Assembly (NCBI RefSeq): GCF_030253575.1 | Contig: NC_080557.1 | Coordinates: forward strand, 46,466,501-46,530,500 | DNA: 64,000 bases | Direction: 5' to 3' | Source of the DNA: Rhododendron vialii | Taxonomy: Eukaryota; Streptophyta; Magnoliopsida; Ericales; Ericaceae | Shown: positions 34,597 through 47,798 of the stretch, piece after piece | Layout: each line of letters begins with the position of its first letter | How positions within the stretch are numbered: the first letter of the stretch is position 1 | Notes under the pieces: generated by a model | What the model saw: only the letters and a program-made list of their open reading frames with translations | Databases searched by the model: none | Told to the model about the DNA's origin: nothing | Position numbers and translations under genes: made by a program

Positions 34597-37002
34597 GTAT
34601 TGTTGTCTATCAATTTTTGCATTTGTCAATTAACACGATCTTAAGTTTCAACGAGGTTCGAAGTGAAAGCCCATGGCTATGATCAAGTAATTTTGAAAGG
34701 CTGTAAGTGGTGTTCACCTTCGTTACATATAGTGTAGGTAGCTGGAATTTTGTTTATAAACCTATGCTTTCTGGATTGTTAGATTTGCAGTTGTTTGACT
34801 CTGTGTTGAACTTTTATATGGGAAGGTAGAAAATTCGGGTACTTCCTTAATTAAATATGGTAGTGCAAGCCATATTTGGCCACTTGGCCTGAGAGTTAAC
34901 ACACATGATCTTGCGCTTCGTTTTGGTGAACTATTTATTTGGGCAAGGTTTGCATCAATTTATTTGCCCGTCATTTTTTTTCCATTTTTGTATTGCATCT
35001 TCTTTCCCTTCTCTTCTAATCAAGCTTCTGATTTCCTTCAAGTCAATCTGTTTTATGGTGGTATGTGGACACTTATCGCAATCATTGTAGTTGGGCAATT
35101 GTCGAAAATCTTGAGGTACTTACCTTTTGAAATCGTGTGTAAAGGTGATTTTATTTTGGGGATCCATTAATTCTGTTGGAGCGGTTAGTTCATGCCAGGT
35201 GTTTGGAAGTGCTCTTTTGTGTGTGTGTGTGTGTGTGCTGGTTTCACGACATTTACTGTCTTGTAACATTCTTTTGCTGGAGGTTTTGCTGTTAAATAAA
35301 CCTCCTCCCATTCCTTCATCATTTGATTTTACCAATAGACTGGATGTTGTTTGGTTATCATGAGATACACATGACTTAGTGCTATTGTTCCGTAGAAGTT
35401 CCTTTTAAGCCATGATAACTTCTTAAATACTACGTACTCCACCATTTGGATACCAAATTGTGCCCCATGGTCTTATGTCCCCCTTACATTTTGTTTGTTT
35501 AGTGCTTTTGAAATGTTAGGCTTTTGAAATGGTCTGGTAGTACCTACAGGGTGTTTGCTTCCATGTATAGAAAACAATGCTATTGGTGGGTATACCAGGA
35601 GTAGTTGTTCAGGCCACTGTAATAAACTTTTACCAAAACTGTTTTCCAACAGTGAAGATTTACTTTGCTTCCTTGGGTGGCTAATTGCTTAGGCAAATGT
35701 TGTGCCCTCTTATGGCTGTGCCTTATACCTTGTTGCTATAACTGATACTTAGCCTTTGTTACAGATATAATGATAGTTTCTTTGTCACGATTAATAGCTT
35801 GCTCATTGGATACTTTGATACTATCATGCTCGTTGGTTATTAGAATTTCTTCAAGTTTGACTCTGATAATGTTGTTTCAGTTATGATACTCCTGTCTTGG
35901 GTTTATTATGTTGCGACAATATGCTGTCTAATCATGTGAAAAAGAGAAGTGAACGAAAGAGATGACCCATAATGTGAAAAGGAGGAGAGAATCTACTGAT
36001 TGCATCAAAGGTCTTAAATCCATGACACATGACAAGTATAGGCTGTGATATGTATCATACCAACTTCCAAAGCAGGCCATTAGATCACTTGATTATGGGA
36101 AATGAAACTTTGGTGGCTAAGCAACCGTGGTGACCAAGTAAATCTTAGGCATTCTTTGGGTTTGAGCCCATCCAATTGGCCAACTGCCAAAAGTTCATGC
36201 TGCAGTTCCCTTTGATGCCCGTAATTAAGACTGTCAAATTGTTTGGGGTAATACTCGAAGAAAAACCATATGGAAAACTAACCAAGTCCAAATCTTACCT
36301 GTATAATCATCTAGCATGTGTGCACCACAAAATATTAGGCAAAGAAAGAACTTTAAAAAGAAAGCTGGAGAGGAGGAGCTTCTCTCTCTATCGTGGGTTA
36401 GAGAGAGAAGCACATCATTCTATAAAGTTTTATTTGGCTTCCTCTTTCCCTAGAATTTTTGGACTTCTGTAATAGTGAGAGACTTGCATATGTGGAAATT
36501 TTGGAAGGAGGATGGATCATGTACATGAACTTTCCCTGCCTATTTTATCCTTTATATCACATATCTGCCTGTTTAATATTTTTCTTAATCTGATTGCATT
36601 CTTCCACTCATGATGATGTAATGTTACTCTTTTCTGTATCAGGTACCATATTATGTGGTTAAGTTGCGAGTGACTTTCTTCAAATACCGCAAATTTTCAG
36701 GTGACTGAATCATGTCATTATGTTGTACTTGCTGCAATCATCGTGCAGCTCAGAACAGTTTAGCATGTGTTTGCACAAACAGTTGGCATATTTTGCTTAA
36801 CAGAAGATCAGCTGAATTTAGTTAAAGATCTAATGGCATTGATCCCCACTAATATTTGGACATTGATTAGCAAACTTACTTGGTCACTTGTAATGTTGTT
36901 CATGTTTGGCTATTGATGATACTAGACATTGGTAAAGTGAAAGAAAACTATATGACCTGTGTCTATTGATGGTATTAGTTATATTCTGTTGATTTGGAAC
37001 AG

Positions 37003-37230
37003 AAACTGAAGGTTCCTCCTGGGGAATAACTGGAGCTAGTTAAAACACATCAATTGCAACATGATCGTAGTTCCTGCGGCGTCATTGGGTTACAATGGAA
37101 GACATTCAAAAAGGCTGAAATCAAGGCTGAATTTCCTGGGTTCTCAATCTCTTACAAAGCCTCCAAATCGTGGCAGACCTGGTATCAGTGTCACCCGCTT
37201 CTCCAGGTTCATAGTCCTCTCAAAGTATAT
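37003..37230 (+). pseudogene. RPS15 last-exon remnant, unit 3
   Basis: This copy extends furthest. Spread over different frames are LKVPPGE followed by TAA, NMIVVPA, SLGYNG, FSISYK and RPGISVTRFSRFIVLSK, which correspond in order to [26 protein letters not shown] and RPGIGATHSSRFIPLK of S15. A stop near the start and several frameshifts prevent translation. It is the only copy retaining the C-terminal end. Confidence 0.82.
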
Positions 37231-40200
37231 TTTGCATGTCTGTGGCACGTCTACTGATTATCTTAAACTGGGTTATTGTTTTTTTACGCGCTTTGTCTTC
37301 TTTTCTTCAATGATGGGAATATACTAGTCTTTGAAGCAGAAAGAAGCTTAAACCATACAGTTCGAATTAACTATTATATTTACTAAATTTGATTGAAACT
37401 GGCGGCGGCCCACCCCACTTAGTACAAATTGGTCTGGTATTAGAATGGGTTGCACTGTGTTGTCTTTAGCTCACAGCCTTATTTTTCACTTTCCAAGCGA
37501 TATTAGATGTGACAAATAAATAAAAAGGCAATCTTTGATGGGTTCATGGATTTGTAACTTTTACATCCTGTTTTCATCTTGGCTTCAAGGCCTCTGGATA
37601 CCTCACTCCTGGATCTGAATCACCGCACGTGCTCCTAGTTAGTGTCGTTTAGGTGAGGAAACTTTGATAATAATAACATGATTCGAAGAGAATTAGGTTG
37701 TCTTTGGAACTCTGGAAAAGGAAGTGAAAGTAGAGGACTATAATGATTTTCCTTATTGGTTTTTTTTTTTCCAATGGGGAAGAAGGAAATCCAGACAAAA
37801 CAACTTGAATATTATTCTTCCTTTCCTTTTTTTTACTCATTTTCTATCTATGGTTTTATGTAGTCATTTTCTTTGATGTGTTCTTTTAAACCAAAACATG
37901 GGAAAGTGATATTTTAGTCTTTCCTTTTTTACGGCGAAATTAAGGAAAGAAAGATATTACATTTTCCTTGTAATAACTTTCTCACTTTCTTTCTCTTTTC
38001 TTTTTCCTTCCACAAATTCCAAACACACCGTATTGGAAAAACAAAAGAAACCCCGTTAAAAGGAAAAACATTGCATCTTGTTTACGATGTTAGAGCTATA
38101 GTTGTCACAAGTTTTTGAATTTGATTCAATAGATTCATCAAATAGTTACATGGAATTTCAATTTTTTAAGTACCCTAAAAACTCAAAAGCTTGTACTGTG
38201 AACTGTTTGTAAATAAAATTATTTGTGTTACCAATCTTGTAATCATATCTGTTTTTAAGAAATCCGACAGTGAAAACAAAACACCATCAAGTAACGAGCC
38301 CATGTTAAAAATCATCGCCACCTCTCTTGGAATTTTCAGGAGTCTTCCGGATCTCTCCGGACATTTCTGGAAACATCTAGACTACACTAGAATGCTCCGG
38401 AATTTCTATAGACACGAGAATTTAGAGGGATTGTATGTGGGCATTTGAACTTGGAGTAGCCTCTGGGTTTTTCGAACTTGTAAGGATGAAGTTTTTTCTG
38501 TCTCACAACTCGTGTAAGAAATGGTTACAAGGTGTAGAACTAAGCAAGTGAAAACTGTGGTGCAGTTGAGGAAATTTGGTGTTATGCTAAATTCAAAAAA
38601 CAATAGAAAACAGTGTGACACAGTGAAATTATGGGAAGAGAATGTAAAACAGTGAAATGAAATGGTGAGTCTCTTGAACCCTCATTTCAACGTAGTTTCT
38701 GTTAATAATTGTAAAAAATGTCCCTTGAAGAATCATCATTTCACCAATTTAGTTAAATGCCGATCAAGAAATTGCCTTTTTTCTTTTCTGAAAAAACTAG
38801 CAATTTGCTACTATAAGCAAACAAAACAAGTAAATTGCCATACCATGTTATACAGTAAATAAGATGACTAGCTAAACGAACTTAACTTGAAAGTTTTAAC
38901 TATTTTCTTCTAGCTTACTTGTTTTTGTAATGGGCCTAGACTGTGCGCCTTGCACGAAGTCATCTTACTAGTTATCGTTAAATATTTACCTTTCCTTGAG
39001 CCTCATTAATTTTACAGATTTTTCTGTGTTGATTCTCCGTGAACAAATTGAATCAATCATAATTTTGGCTAACTAGTTAGATAAAACTTGTTTCCGAACA
39101 TGAAGTGTATCCTCAAAATCATATTTTCTTTTTAGAATAGATTCGAGGAAACCATGTAATTGTGTTGATTCTGTCGTATTGTTTTATTTTCAGGAATAAT
39201 TTATGTGCTGATGTTTAAAGATGAACGATGAAGCATAAAAATGGAACGATTCTAATCATTCGTGTGATGAGGCCCGATATGGATGACGAAGCATGAAAAA
39301 AGAACGATTTTGATCATTCATGTGATGAGGTTCGGTGAGAGGGGTGCAGTTCGGTTCCAAACTGGTGACAAACTAATGCCCTTTTGTAACCATGTGAGCA
39401 TGTGCTAGTGTAGTTGGCACAGTTTCTACCCATTGCTTGTTACTAGAGTAATAAAAATGAAGAGATGCTTTGAAATCCTGTATTCCTCTTTCTCCAGTTT
39501 TGACCACGGACTCATGTAAGATGATGAATTTTTTAGCTCAAGTGTGCAATAACAAAACGGGTTTGTTGGTGGCCCCAATTAGGGTTCAGTGGCTCTGTGC
39601 TTGGGAGCGAAGCTTTAGGTGCACATTGTCAGTTTCAGCCAAACGTCCTCTGTACCGAAATTTTTGATGTTCAGCCGCAGGATCAGAATCTCAAATCACT
39701 TGGTACATGAGTGCACCGAATTTTCAGTGCAGACGATCTTGAGTCTATCATTTCTGCTATACGAACGGACTATCCAAGTTATTGCTTGCTGTAATGGTGG
39801 GCTGGGGCTTCGTGTCCGCTGAATGAAAGACCCCACCATTTGATTTGTTTTTCACTGTCAGACTGGTGATTTGTGTTACCCCAATCTCAGATGGGGAGAA
39901 CTTCTTCTCCATTCTTGGTCTCTCCGTGCTCTTCTATGCTCTTCTTGTGATCCTCACTATTGAGTTGACGCTAGTGATCAAATTCGTGTGTAAAAAACCA
40001 GCTCTATTTGGGATTTGGCATATAAAGATGCTAAAACAAATTGCTCGAAAAACTGACAGTTGGAGTTTCAATGATATATGCATTCATTCTATGATTACAA
40101 AATTTGATTTGTCAACTACATGATAGGAGCAATATTCAGATCACTAAAAAAAAAAATTGGCTCAAATTATCTTCGTTTTGCCAAGATTTTTTTTAAGTAC

Positions 40201-41522
40201 TTATTTTTCGCTTTACGAGATATGTCATTTTCTCATAATACATTACCTTTAATTTTAACGCCGCCTATTCAAAACAAATGAGATCTAATGACATTGACAA
40301 GCAAAAAGGTAAATGTCTCGGATTAATTTTAACGAGCAGGAGTAGACCCTATTTGACTCACGTCATGGGCAGTTGCGGTGTGGGCACAACAGGCCCCTGC
40401 CTAACCAGTTCAATCAACCACAACTGCCTAACCAATTCAATGAAATAAGTAGCGAGTGGGTAAAAAAGGCATTGATAGAAATTTTCAGGCATCGAATTGG
40501 TTCGATGGTACTACAAATCAAACACCACACCGGTCCCGCAATTAGAGAATTTGGAAAACCGAAACAGTTGAGCAAAAAATTCTGACAAACACAAAAATCA
40601 AACAAAAACAGAACATTCGAAACCTGGTTTGGTTAGAGAGGTTCAATGGTTTCAGCACGGACTTTACAGTTTTCAGACGCCATAAGTAAATGAGAAGTAA
40701 AGAACCAAAAAAAAAAAAACCTCTTTGCAGTATCTGTTCCACTACTTTCACTTGGGAAAACAACTCGCCCGGAAGTGTAAGGGATACTAATGGAATGAAT
40801 TCATTTCAAATACTTTCTGGAATTGGATTTGTTCTCCTTCCAGAAAAGCCCACGCAGTAATGGAACAAAGGGAAAAAAATCAAAAACAGAATATCAAAAT
40901 TGATTGCCCCCCATTTTGGTCAACTGAGGAAGATAAATTGCAGAAATCCCTTTCCACGCAGACTCGTCGATAAAAAAAGTAAATGACAACAACGATTAAT
41001 CACATCACCAGATTAATAGCTAAAAAGGATTCTCCAAGCCCAAAAAAAAAACATAATTGGAGTAAGGAACAGTCCCATTGGACTCATCACTCGTGCACCT
41101 ACTTTTAGAATTCCTAACCCAGTAATATCAATATACGAGGAGCAGTTCTCTAAAATGGAAACCTCTGTCGAAATGTGAGAGAGTACTTAAAAGGCAGCAC
41201 CAGAGAAACCCAGGTTACATTTCTGATAATCGAAACCAAAATCCATGGACGAAAAAAAAAAAAAACCTAAACTGTTTGAGAGAGGAGAGAATGCCATACA
41301 CGATGAGGACTGTTCTCACAATCATTCAGTTAGAATTCACAGAATTCTGTTGGACATGCTTCAAATCTGCTTGCCTCACGGTGCCAATTCCCGAATACAA
41401 GAAAGTTGTTCCACATGCATCTAAAGCTTAAACGACAAAAAGTATCTACACGAGCGATCCAAGCAAATCATGATTGAGTGCTGCTGGATCCAACATGAAA
41501 CTAATCATTGCGAAGCCATCCT
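37231..41522. other. Intergenic region between the S15 array and WRKY gene
   Basis: About 4.3 kb of AT-rich DNA without a gene I recognise. A possible exon or 3' end lies at 39.2-39.46 kb: an acceptor (TATTTTCAG, about 39193) and AATAAA (about 39451) bracket a tandem repeat. The right end should contain the WRKY 3' UTR. Confidence 0.45.
39220..39338. repeat. ~59-bp direct repeat, two copies
   Basis: Two adjacent copies share GATGA(A)CGA(T)GAAGCATxAAAA, GAACGATT, ATCATTC and GTGATGAGG. The GTGATGA resembles a snoRNA box C, but I found no matching box D at a sensible distance. Confidence 0.75.
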
Positions 41523-43177
41523 CTAGGTTTGTGGTTGTAATCTCGGGTGGTTATGCTCTCCTTCATAAGTTACAATAAGCATTGAGGGTTCTTCCAAGCA
41601 CCTCTCCACATGTTTCCTTGCAGGGCAACCCCGCATACTGCTACATTTATAGTATCCCCTGCACAAAAATAAAAAGAGTGCTTAATTAAGTTCCTAAAAT
41701 AGTCAAACTTGAAGTTCAAACGAACCCCACAATTGTAGGAGGCTAGAAACTAACAAGTACACGTATAAGCATATTCATCATCAACATACAACATACCACC
41801 ATGATCCAAATATTGCAAAAAGTAAATTAAAGAGCCTACTTTGACATGTTTGCCGTTGAAAAACTGGTCTAGATTCTGTAGTACATACCCAAATCAACTA
41901 TGACACCAGTTTGTCAGTTAGCAGCAACATACAGTATCTACTTGAGAAGAAGCAAAGAAATCATGTCATTGTGAAATGGGTGAGTTGGTAAGCGAAGGGG
42001 GAGGGATTGGGGCATAAGCTTACCATCCACATACAAGATACAAAAGACATCAAGAGTCAAGACTAAAAGTGGAAAATCTATTGACAGCAGAAAGAAGAAA
42101 AAATATGCATCTCACAGTCATCAACACCAGCAGCAAGCCAAACTACTAGGCGTCTAGTAAAACAAAAAAGAACATACCTGGGATGAGGAGAACCCTTAAT
42201 GGGCTTCTGTCCATACTTCCTCCATGAATACTCATCGGGAGGGATATCCGCAAGCTTGCTACTGACCGCAGGTACCTTTATTGATCTCTTCACCCTATGT
42301 TTCCTGCTTTGATAACACAAACAAAAAGAAGCAAATGGAAGGAATTAATAACTAAGGAGCATAACAAATTGGCTAGGCGAGACCAATCTTTATAATTAAA
42401 AGTCAACCTCTTCTTTGAGCAGTGGCATCTACCACTACTCCCACATTTCGTGCTTCCATCATCTCCCTTTCCAGAGCACCTTCGCTTGTGTTGGTGAGGA
42501 TTTTGACCAGAAGAGCCAGCTGCACCAATTAAATTGAAGCCACTCCCATCCAAATTAGCCACACTGCTCCCATCTACACTCAATGAAGAGATAAAAGACC
42601 TGGTGGATGACATCGTGGGTGTACACGTGGAGCCATCAAAATTCAGATTGATCCCGCTATTACTTCTACGGTACATAATTTCCGCTTGCTGCTTCATCTG
42701 CTGCTGCTGCTGCTGAAGCTGGATCATCTCTTGCTGTTTCTGCAGCTGCTGTTGAATGAAATGGTGGTGTTTTGCCTGTGGTATTTGCTGAGCAAGTTGA
42801 AGTGGGGTTTTTCCATTCAAAGGCGTATCAAACAATGGGTTCCCCAACGCGAGAGAACTTTTAACATGAGAACCCATTTCTTGAATTGGGTTTTGAAGAA
42901 AATTAATATGCGGGGGTTGATGATCTGTTCTGCGAATCGGATTGTCGAGCAGGAGGTTTTGCGGGAAAGCGGTTTGCATTTTCTTGACCTTTCTTACTCT
43001 TGCGTGACCCAATCCAGAATTAAGAAGAGAAACAACTCTCTTGAACCTAAACACAGCCTCTCCTGTTTCCACCATTATATTTCTAAGCTGAGTCTGATCT
43101 TGGGGCTGAGATAAGAGTCTAACAACTCTAAGGCTACACTCTACTGCTTTTCTGTTAGCTTGTTCAACTTCCTCCAT
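41523..43177 (-). CDS. WRKY39: Group IId WRKY transcription factor (WRKY39/74 clade)
   Basis: Three exons, 43177-42408, 42303-42178 and 41658-41523, encode 343 residues. The N-terminus ([19 protein letters not shown]) precedes the group IId calmodulin-binding C-motif region, [21 protein letters not shown] Gln-rich, coiled-coil-like stretch and a Ser-rich [15 protein letters not shown] follow. A conserved [20 protein letters not shown] basic segment spans intron 1. The single WRKY domain has WRKYGQK and a CX5C-X23-HXH zinc finger (CSSMRGC to HNH). Intron 2 splits the Arg codon in HPR/GYYK, the R-type position expected for this group. It should bind W-box TTGAC(C/T) in the nucleus and respond to calcium and stress. 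The motif usually written HARF is HARV here. The assignment to WRKY39/74 rests on [10 protein letters not shown] and [15 protein letters not shown]. Confidence 0.93.
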
Positions 43178-44004
43178 CTCACCCCACTATACCAACCCAA
43201 AAGAAAACCCTAAAATCTACCCAAACACAATAACAGCACAAAATCACTAAAATTTACAGATTTGATGGATCCTTATTCATTCTTTAACAAAAATACCCCA
43301 ACTACAAAAACCGATTTCGATGAAATAAATACCCAGCTCTTCTTCAATCTCTTCCATCCCAGCCCCCCATAAAACAACCAAAGAAAACCGCCTAAAAACT
43401 ATGGTACCAAAAAACAACTCAAAAATCCCCAAAATACCAAAATCTACTGATTAAGTGGATCTTCAATCATTCATAACCAGATATAACAGAAACCCAACAG
43501 CTAAATAATCATTTTTTTCTGGAATTTCCAATCAGATTGAATTGGGTATCGAAAATGGATCGAAGAAGACAAACCCAGCCCAGATAGATTTACAGGAAAA
43601 TAGAAGCTGCAATGAAGAAAAGGATAGAGAAGGGTTAAGAGAACATCAAAGACCGAACCTTTGTTGGAGCGTGTGGTCTGTCAAAACCCTAGGTTCTTTT
43701 ATTTCAATGTAGCCATGGGTGTGCGATTCGACGAAGGTGTGAAAGAGAAGACTTTTTTGTTGCTTGGGCAGAGAAGAATTCACATCACGGAGAAAGTGAA
43801 AACTTGGAGTATGATTTTTTAATGCTAATTATTTTGGAAAGGGGATGAAGATTAGAGAGAGACTATCGAAAGTCTAGATAGAGAGAGAGGGAGACAGAGA
43901 GGGAGAGGGAGGACCCGGCGTAATTTGGTACGTACTAATGGAGTAGCTATCATAAACCGAAACTGCCATCTCTGTCACAATGTTCGAGGTGGGTCCATCT
44001 TAAG

Positions 44005-45389
44005 ACTTGCTATTCCCCCCCCCCTGACACACCCCCCCCCCGGCCTCACCTCCCTTTTCCCATTCTACCCCCCTCTCTTCTCTCTCTCTCTCTCTCTCTC
44101 TCTTTTCTTTCTTTCTTTCTTTTTTTCTTTACCGTTTGGTTTTTTTTTTTCTTTTTCTTTTCAGTTTCAGTTTCGTTTTTTTTTTTTCATTTTATTTTCA
44201 GTTTCTTTTTTTTTTTCATTTTATTTCCTTTTCGTTCTTTCCAGTTTGAATTTTTTTCTCTCTTTAATAATAGGTTCAAGTCTAATTTTAGGCTTTGTAA
44301 AGTAATTGAGAGAAAAAAAAAGTGTTTTAATTGATCATGTTTATCCGACTGTTTTATTTTTATTTTTTTGACCTTTATAGATTAAAAAATATAGTTACTA
44401 AAATAAGTGTTTCAATTTTCAATCCGTTTGAACCGGTGCAAAGTTGTTATTTTTCTGATCATTTCATCCTAAATGGATCTAGTAAATTTTTGGCTCCAAG
44501 GCCTTTCAATGGACACCCTAAGAGAGTTTTGAAACTAAATAATGAGTCTTAGGGTATTTGTTGAAAGGCCTTAAACCAAAAAATTCATTATGACCATTTA
44601 AAATAAAATAATAATAAAAACGATCTTTGCTCTGATTTAACTGAATTGAAAATTAAAACACTTAATTCTTGAATTATATTTTTAAATATACAAATGGTGT
44701 ATTTATAGAAATTAAATAAATAAGGTATAAGTAATTAAATAAAAAAATAAATGAAAAAATAGGTGGGACCCGGGGGGCTCAACTGCCCTCATTGGCACAG
44801 TAGCCCCTACGAAGCCCCTAAAACGTTTCCGTTTTAGTTATAAAAAAAATAGAAACCAGCCATTTGCAATCCTATGGAGTAGAGACGTGATTTGAAGCAA
44901 CATACTACTGAATCAGTTAAGAGGATTTATGCTAAATAATAGTTAACAAATTTATTAAATTGTACTATAGTTAAAAAAAAGTAATCCTAAATATAACATT
45001 TGTATTTTGGATTAGTATGTCGTTTGCAAAATACATTTCGTAATTAGTTCCCGAACACTAATTGTAATCTTAATTGAAAATAGAATTTGAGTTAACCAAA
45101 AAAAAAAAAGAAGGGAGGTAAATGGGAAAAGAAACAAATAAAGAAAATAATTGAAAAAAAAAAAGATTCAAAGTGGAAGGAATAAAAGGAAATAAAGAGA
45201 AAAAAAACGAAAAAAAAAAATCCAGCCGAAAAGAAACAAAAAGAAAATAAAGAGGGAAAAAGAAAAAAAAAAGTAAATGGGAGGAGGGAGGGGCAGGAGA
45301 AGTAAAATGGGGGGAGGGGAGGGGGTAATATGGGAAATGGGGTGTGGGGCCGGGGGGGGTGGGGTGTCGGGGGGGGGAAAAGCAGCCCT
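44005..45389. mobile_element. Non-autonomous element with ~300-bp GC/pyrimidine-rich terminal inverted repeats
   Basis: The pyrimidine-rich block at about 44005-44290 (poly-C, CCTCACCTCCC, TTTCCCAT, then T-rich) is matched in inverse orientation at about 45100-45389 (T-rich equivalent, ATTTCCCAT, GGGGCCGGGGGGGT). Both outer ends read as poly-C runs preceded by TGCTATTCC or TGCTTTTCC on the outward-reading strand. The interior is AT-rich without coding capacity. Long inverted repeats and no genes suggest a Mutator-like or foldback element. I found no convincing target duplication, so the borders are approximate. Confidence 0.5.
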
Positions 45390-47790
45390 CCTTTTCTTTT
45401 GTTTAATAATCAACGACAACCTTTTAAACCTTGTTATTCCCGAGTCAGGTGCGGGTATGTGTGAGAGCAAATGTGAAAGCGTCTTTTCAAAATACCGTAT
45501 AACAAGTGCATTACATTAGCGGTGCTAAAATTCATGAGAATGAAAATTAAGAATACAAGTGTAGGACTAGAATCGATAGCGAAAGCGGACGGCTTATCGA
45601 AAGATTACGTGGTTAAAATAATTCTTATTTCAGAGAAAACATTTTTACTATTTCCGCACGCACTAGTTTCTCTTTAGACAATCTCGATGGAGTATTTATT
45701 TTTTTGGTTCGTCCGAAAAATAAGTTATGGCTATCAGCAAATGCATTTTGTTGTATGCAACAATAAAGCAATTAACAATGGGAAAATTAGGAATCAGCGG
45801 TGAGAACTAGTGGCGGGGGCAAAATTTATTTACCATTTTAATGGTCTCAAGTTTTCAAATAACAAAAAACATGGTAAGAACAAAAACTACTTTCCAAGAC
45901 ACGGTGAGGCATAATAAAAGCCGGTATTACCCTTAGTATGAGATGGATAATTTTGGTTATACTTGCACTCCCAAAGGGTATATATGTGATATGTCTTGGT
46001 AAATTATTTCATAAATCCAAATAGGACGACCATGCACATCCCCCAGAGAGTAACCATTTTGAGGGCTCATTTTTGGGTGAACATCTTTTGACTTGCTCTT
46101 TATATTAGATGGACTTGTTCGCTCTCCTTAGTCAATGTATGTGTTTCTTATTTTGGTTATACTTGCACCGCGAAAGGCCTACATATCCCTTAGAAAGTGG
46201 TTAGTTTCATGGGCCCACTTTGGATGATTGTTTTTAGACTTTTTCTTTGTTACGAAAAGACACTAAGAATCGGGAACATAACGTGCGAGTGTTTTCATTA
46301 AGCATCTTCGCCCCATCTTAGTAATCCGAAAAGACAACATAACGAGTTAATGATATTAGTGCTCTAATTTTACAAGGGCTAAATGTGTAGGAGTGTTTTT
46401 TAAAAATTGTGTTATGTTTAGAGTTTAACCTCTAAAAGATTAAACAAAAAAACAAAAACCATTTCTAACGTTCTTTTTTTGGCAAAAAAAGGATAAGGAT
46501 AATTGAATGAGGGTGGGAGAGTCTTCGTACTTGCAATAATTACCGAGATGGCGGTAGGGCCATGGAATGTTGAATATGTTGTCATTAAAATAGTATCATG
46601 TTCATATTTTTAAAAGAAAAAAAGAGCATTTTCTAAATACTTTATCTTGCTCTAAAATCTAAACCACCTGAAACACGAAATGGGAGAAATCCCGCGTAAA
46701 GGACACCAAAGAAGAGAATCAGGAAAAAAAGATAATGGAACTGGACAGAGTCTATTGTACTGGAGCAGATTTCATCTGCCAACCTAGATCTTCTCCTTCG
46801 GCGGGGGGAGGACGACTCTGGCAATCACGACTTGTAAGGCATTACTTCCAAAAGCCGTTGGACTACACGGCAGAAGAGGCGGGGGAGGGGACGGCGGATG
46901 TTGATTTTGGGGAGGAGGATGATGGGGGTGAAGGGAGAATGAGAGAAAACCTCCAAGATCTAGGATCGGGAGATGAAAAAACCTTAAAGGGGGAGAAATT
47001 CCTCATTTCTCGCCACCCATTGAGGCACAAAACCCTGAGGGAGAAAAATGAGGGAGATTGGAGGCGGCGGCTTCTTTAGGGTTAGAGAGAGAGGGCGGCG
47101 AGGCGGTGGCTTCTTTACGGTAAGAGAGAAAATTGTTCTTTTTTCTTTTTTGATCGGTGAGAAAATTGTACTTAAATCCATACTATATTCAAATGGCCTT
47201 TTTGTGAGAAGTTCCCTGCAAACGACATTTGTCATTAACGAAAAATTCTTGGATCTTCAACTTTAACCTAGTTTAAAAAAACATGTTAGTGACTAACACA
47301 ATCAGGCAATCACCCACTTAAAATTTTAATTATTTTTTACATCTACTAATCCTATTGGCCAAAGCAATCCCGCGATTTTAGAGAAGCAAATAAATTCTAA
47401 ATCAGCCGATTAAAAAATAATAATAATTATTATACATCTCTATCGCACGATTCACACGTTCAACAACATAGATTCTCTCAACGTGGGCTCATCTTTTAGC
47501 TAGCGACATACGGAGTGTATAAAATACCTACAATCCTTTTGAAATTCCTTCGTAACTTCGATTGTATCAATTCCGGCAACCATTTATTTGTCCTCTCCAT
47601 ACTGTATATTCTTATGTCTTGCGATTGTGACTTTCTCGAAATAAAGTAAATCACCAAACATAGAATGTGCTTAAATAACATCAACGAATTATTGCATTTA
47701 TTTTTAATCCTTTTTTTGTAGATCGCTTATGGAATTGATTAATAAACCTATTGAATTTCTCTCTCTCAACTCCTTGACCAGATCCCATGA
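45390..47790. other. Region without a recognised gene; GC-rich block at 46.7-47.1 kb
   Basis: Mostly AT-rich with no supported gene. A GC-rich block at 46735-47079 is open on the plus strand for 114 codons (Glu/Gly/Arg-rich) and looks like a gene-start leader on the minus strand, with CT-rich tracts. Neither reading resembles a family I know, so no gene is called. Confidence 0.35.
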
Positions 47791-47798
47791 CAGAGATG

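Larger units (their letters stand above)
29345..37230 (+). repeat. Tandem array of three diverged RPS15-derived units
   Basis: Unit 1 spans about 29345-33550, unit 2 about 33551-34600 and unit 3 about 34640-37230. Collinear matches include GTTTCAACGAGGTTCG (29352 and 34650), the CTCTTTGGAT or CTCATTGGATAC block (30800, 33650, 35810), the GACAAGTATAGGC block (33010 and 36030), the GCCAAGCAACC-like block (33090, 33860, 36120) and the terminal S15 exon in all three. Unit 2 begins at the middle intron block, as expected from unequal crossing-over. Divergence is roughly 15-25 percent with many indels, so the array is old. Only the last RPS15 exon is recognisable as coding. Confidence 0.75.

Noticed and set aside
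43925..44305. 126-codon open frame rich in Phe, Ser and Leu
   Set aside because: It is produced by the homopyrimidine arm of the long-TIR element and has no protein-like composition beyond that.
46735..47079. 114-codon plus-strand gene
   Set aside because: Composition is Glu/Gly/Arg-rich and GC-driven, splice and start context are weak, and no family is recognisable.
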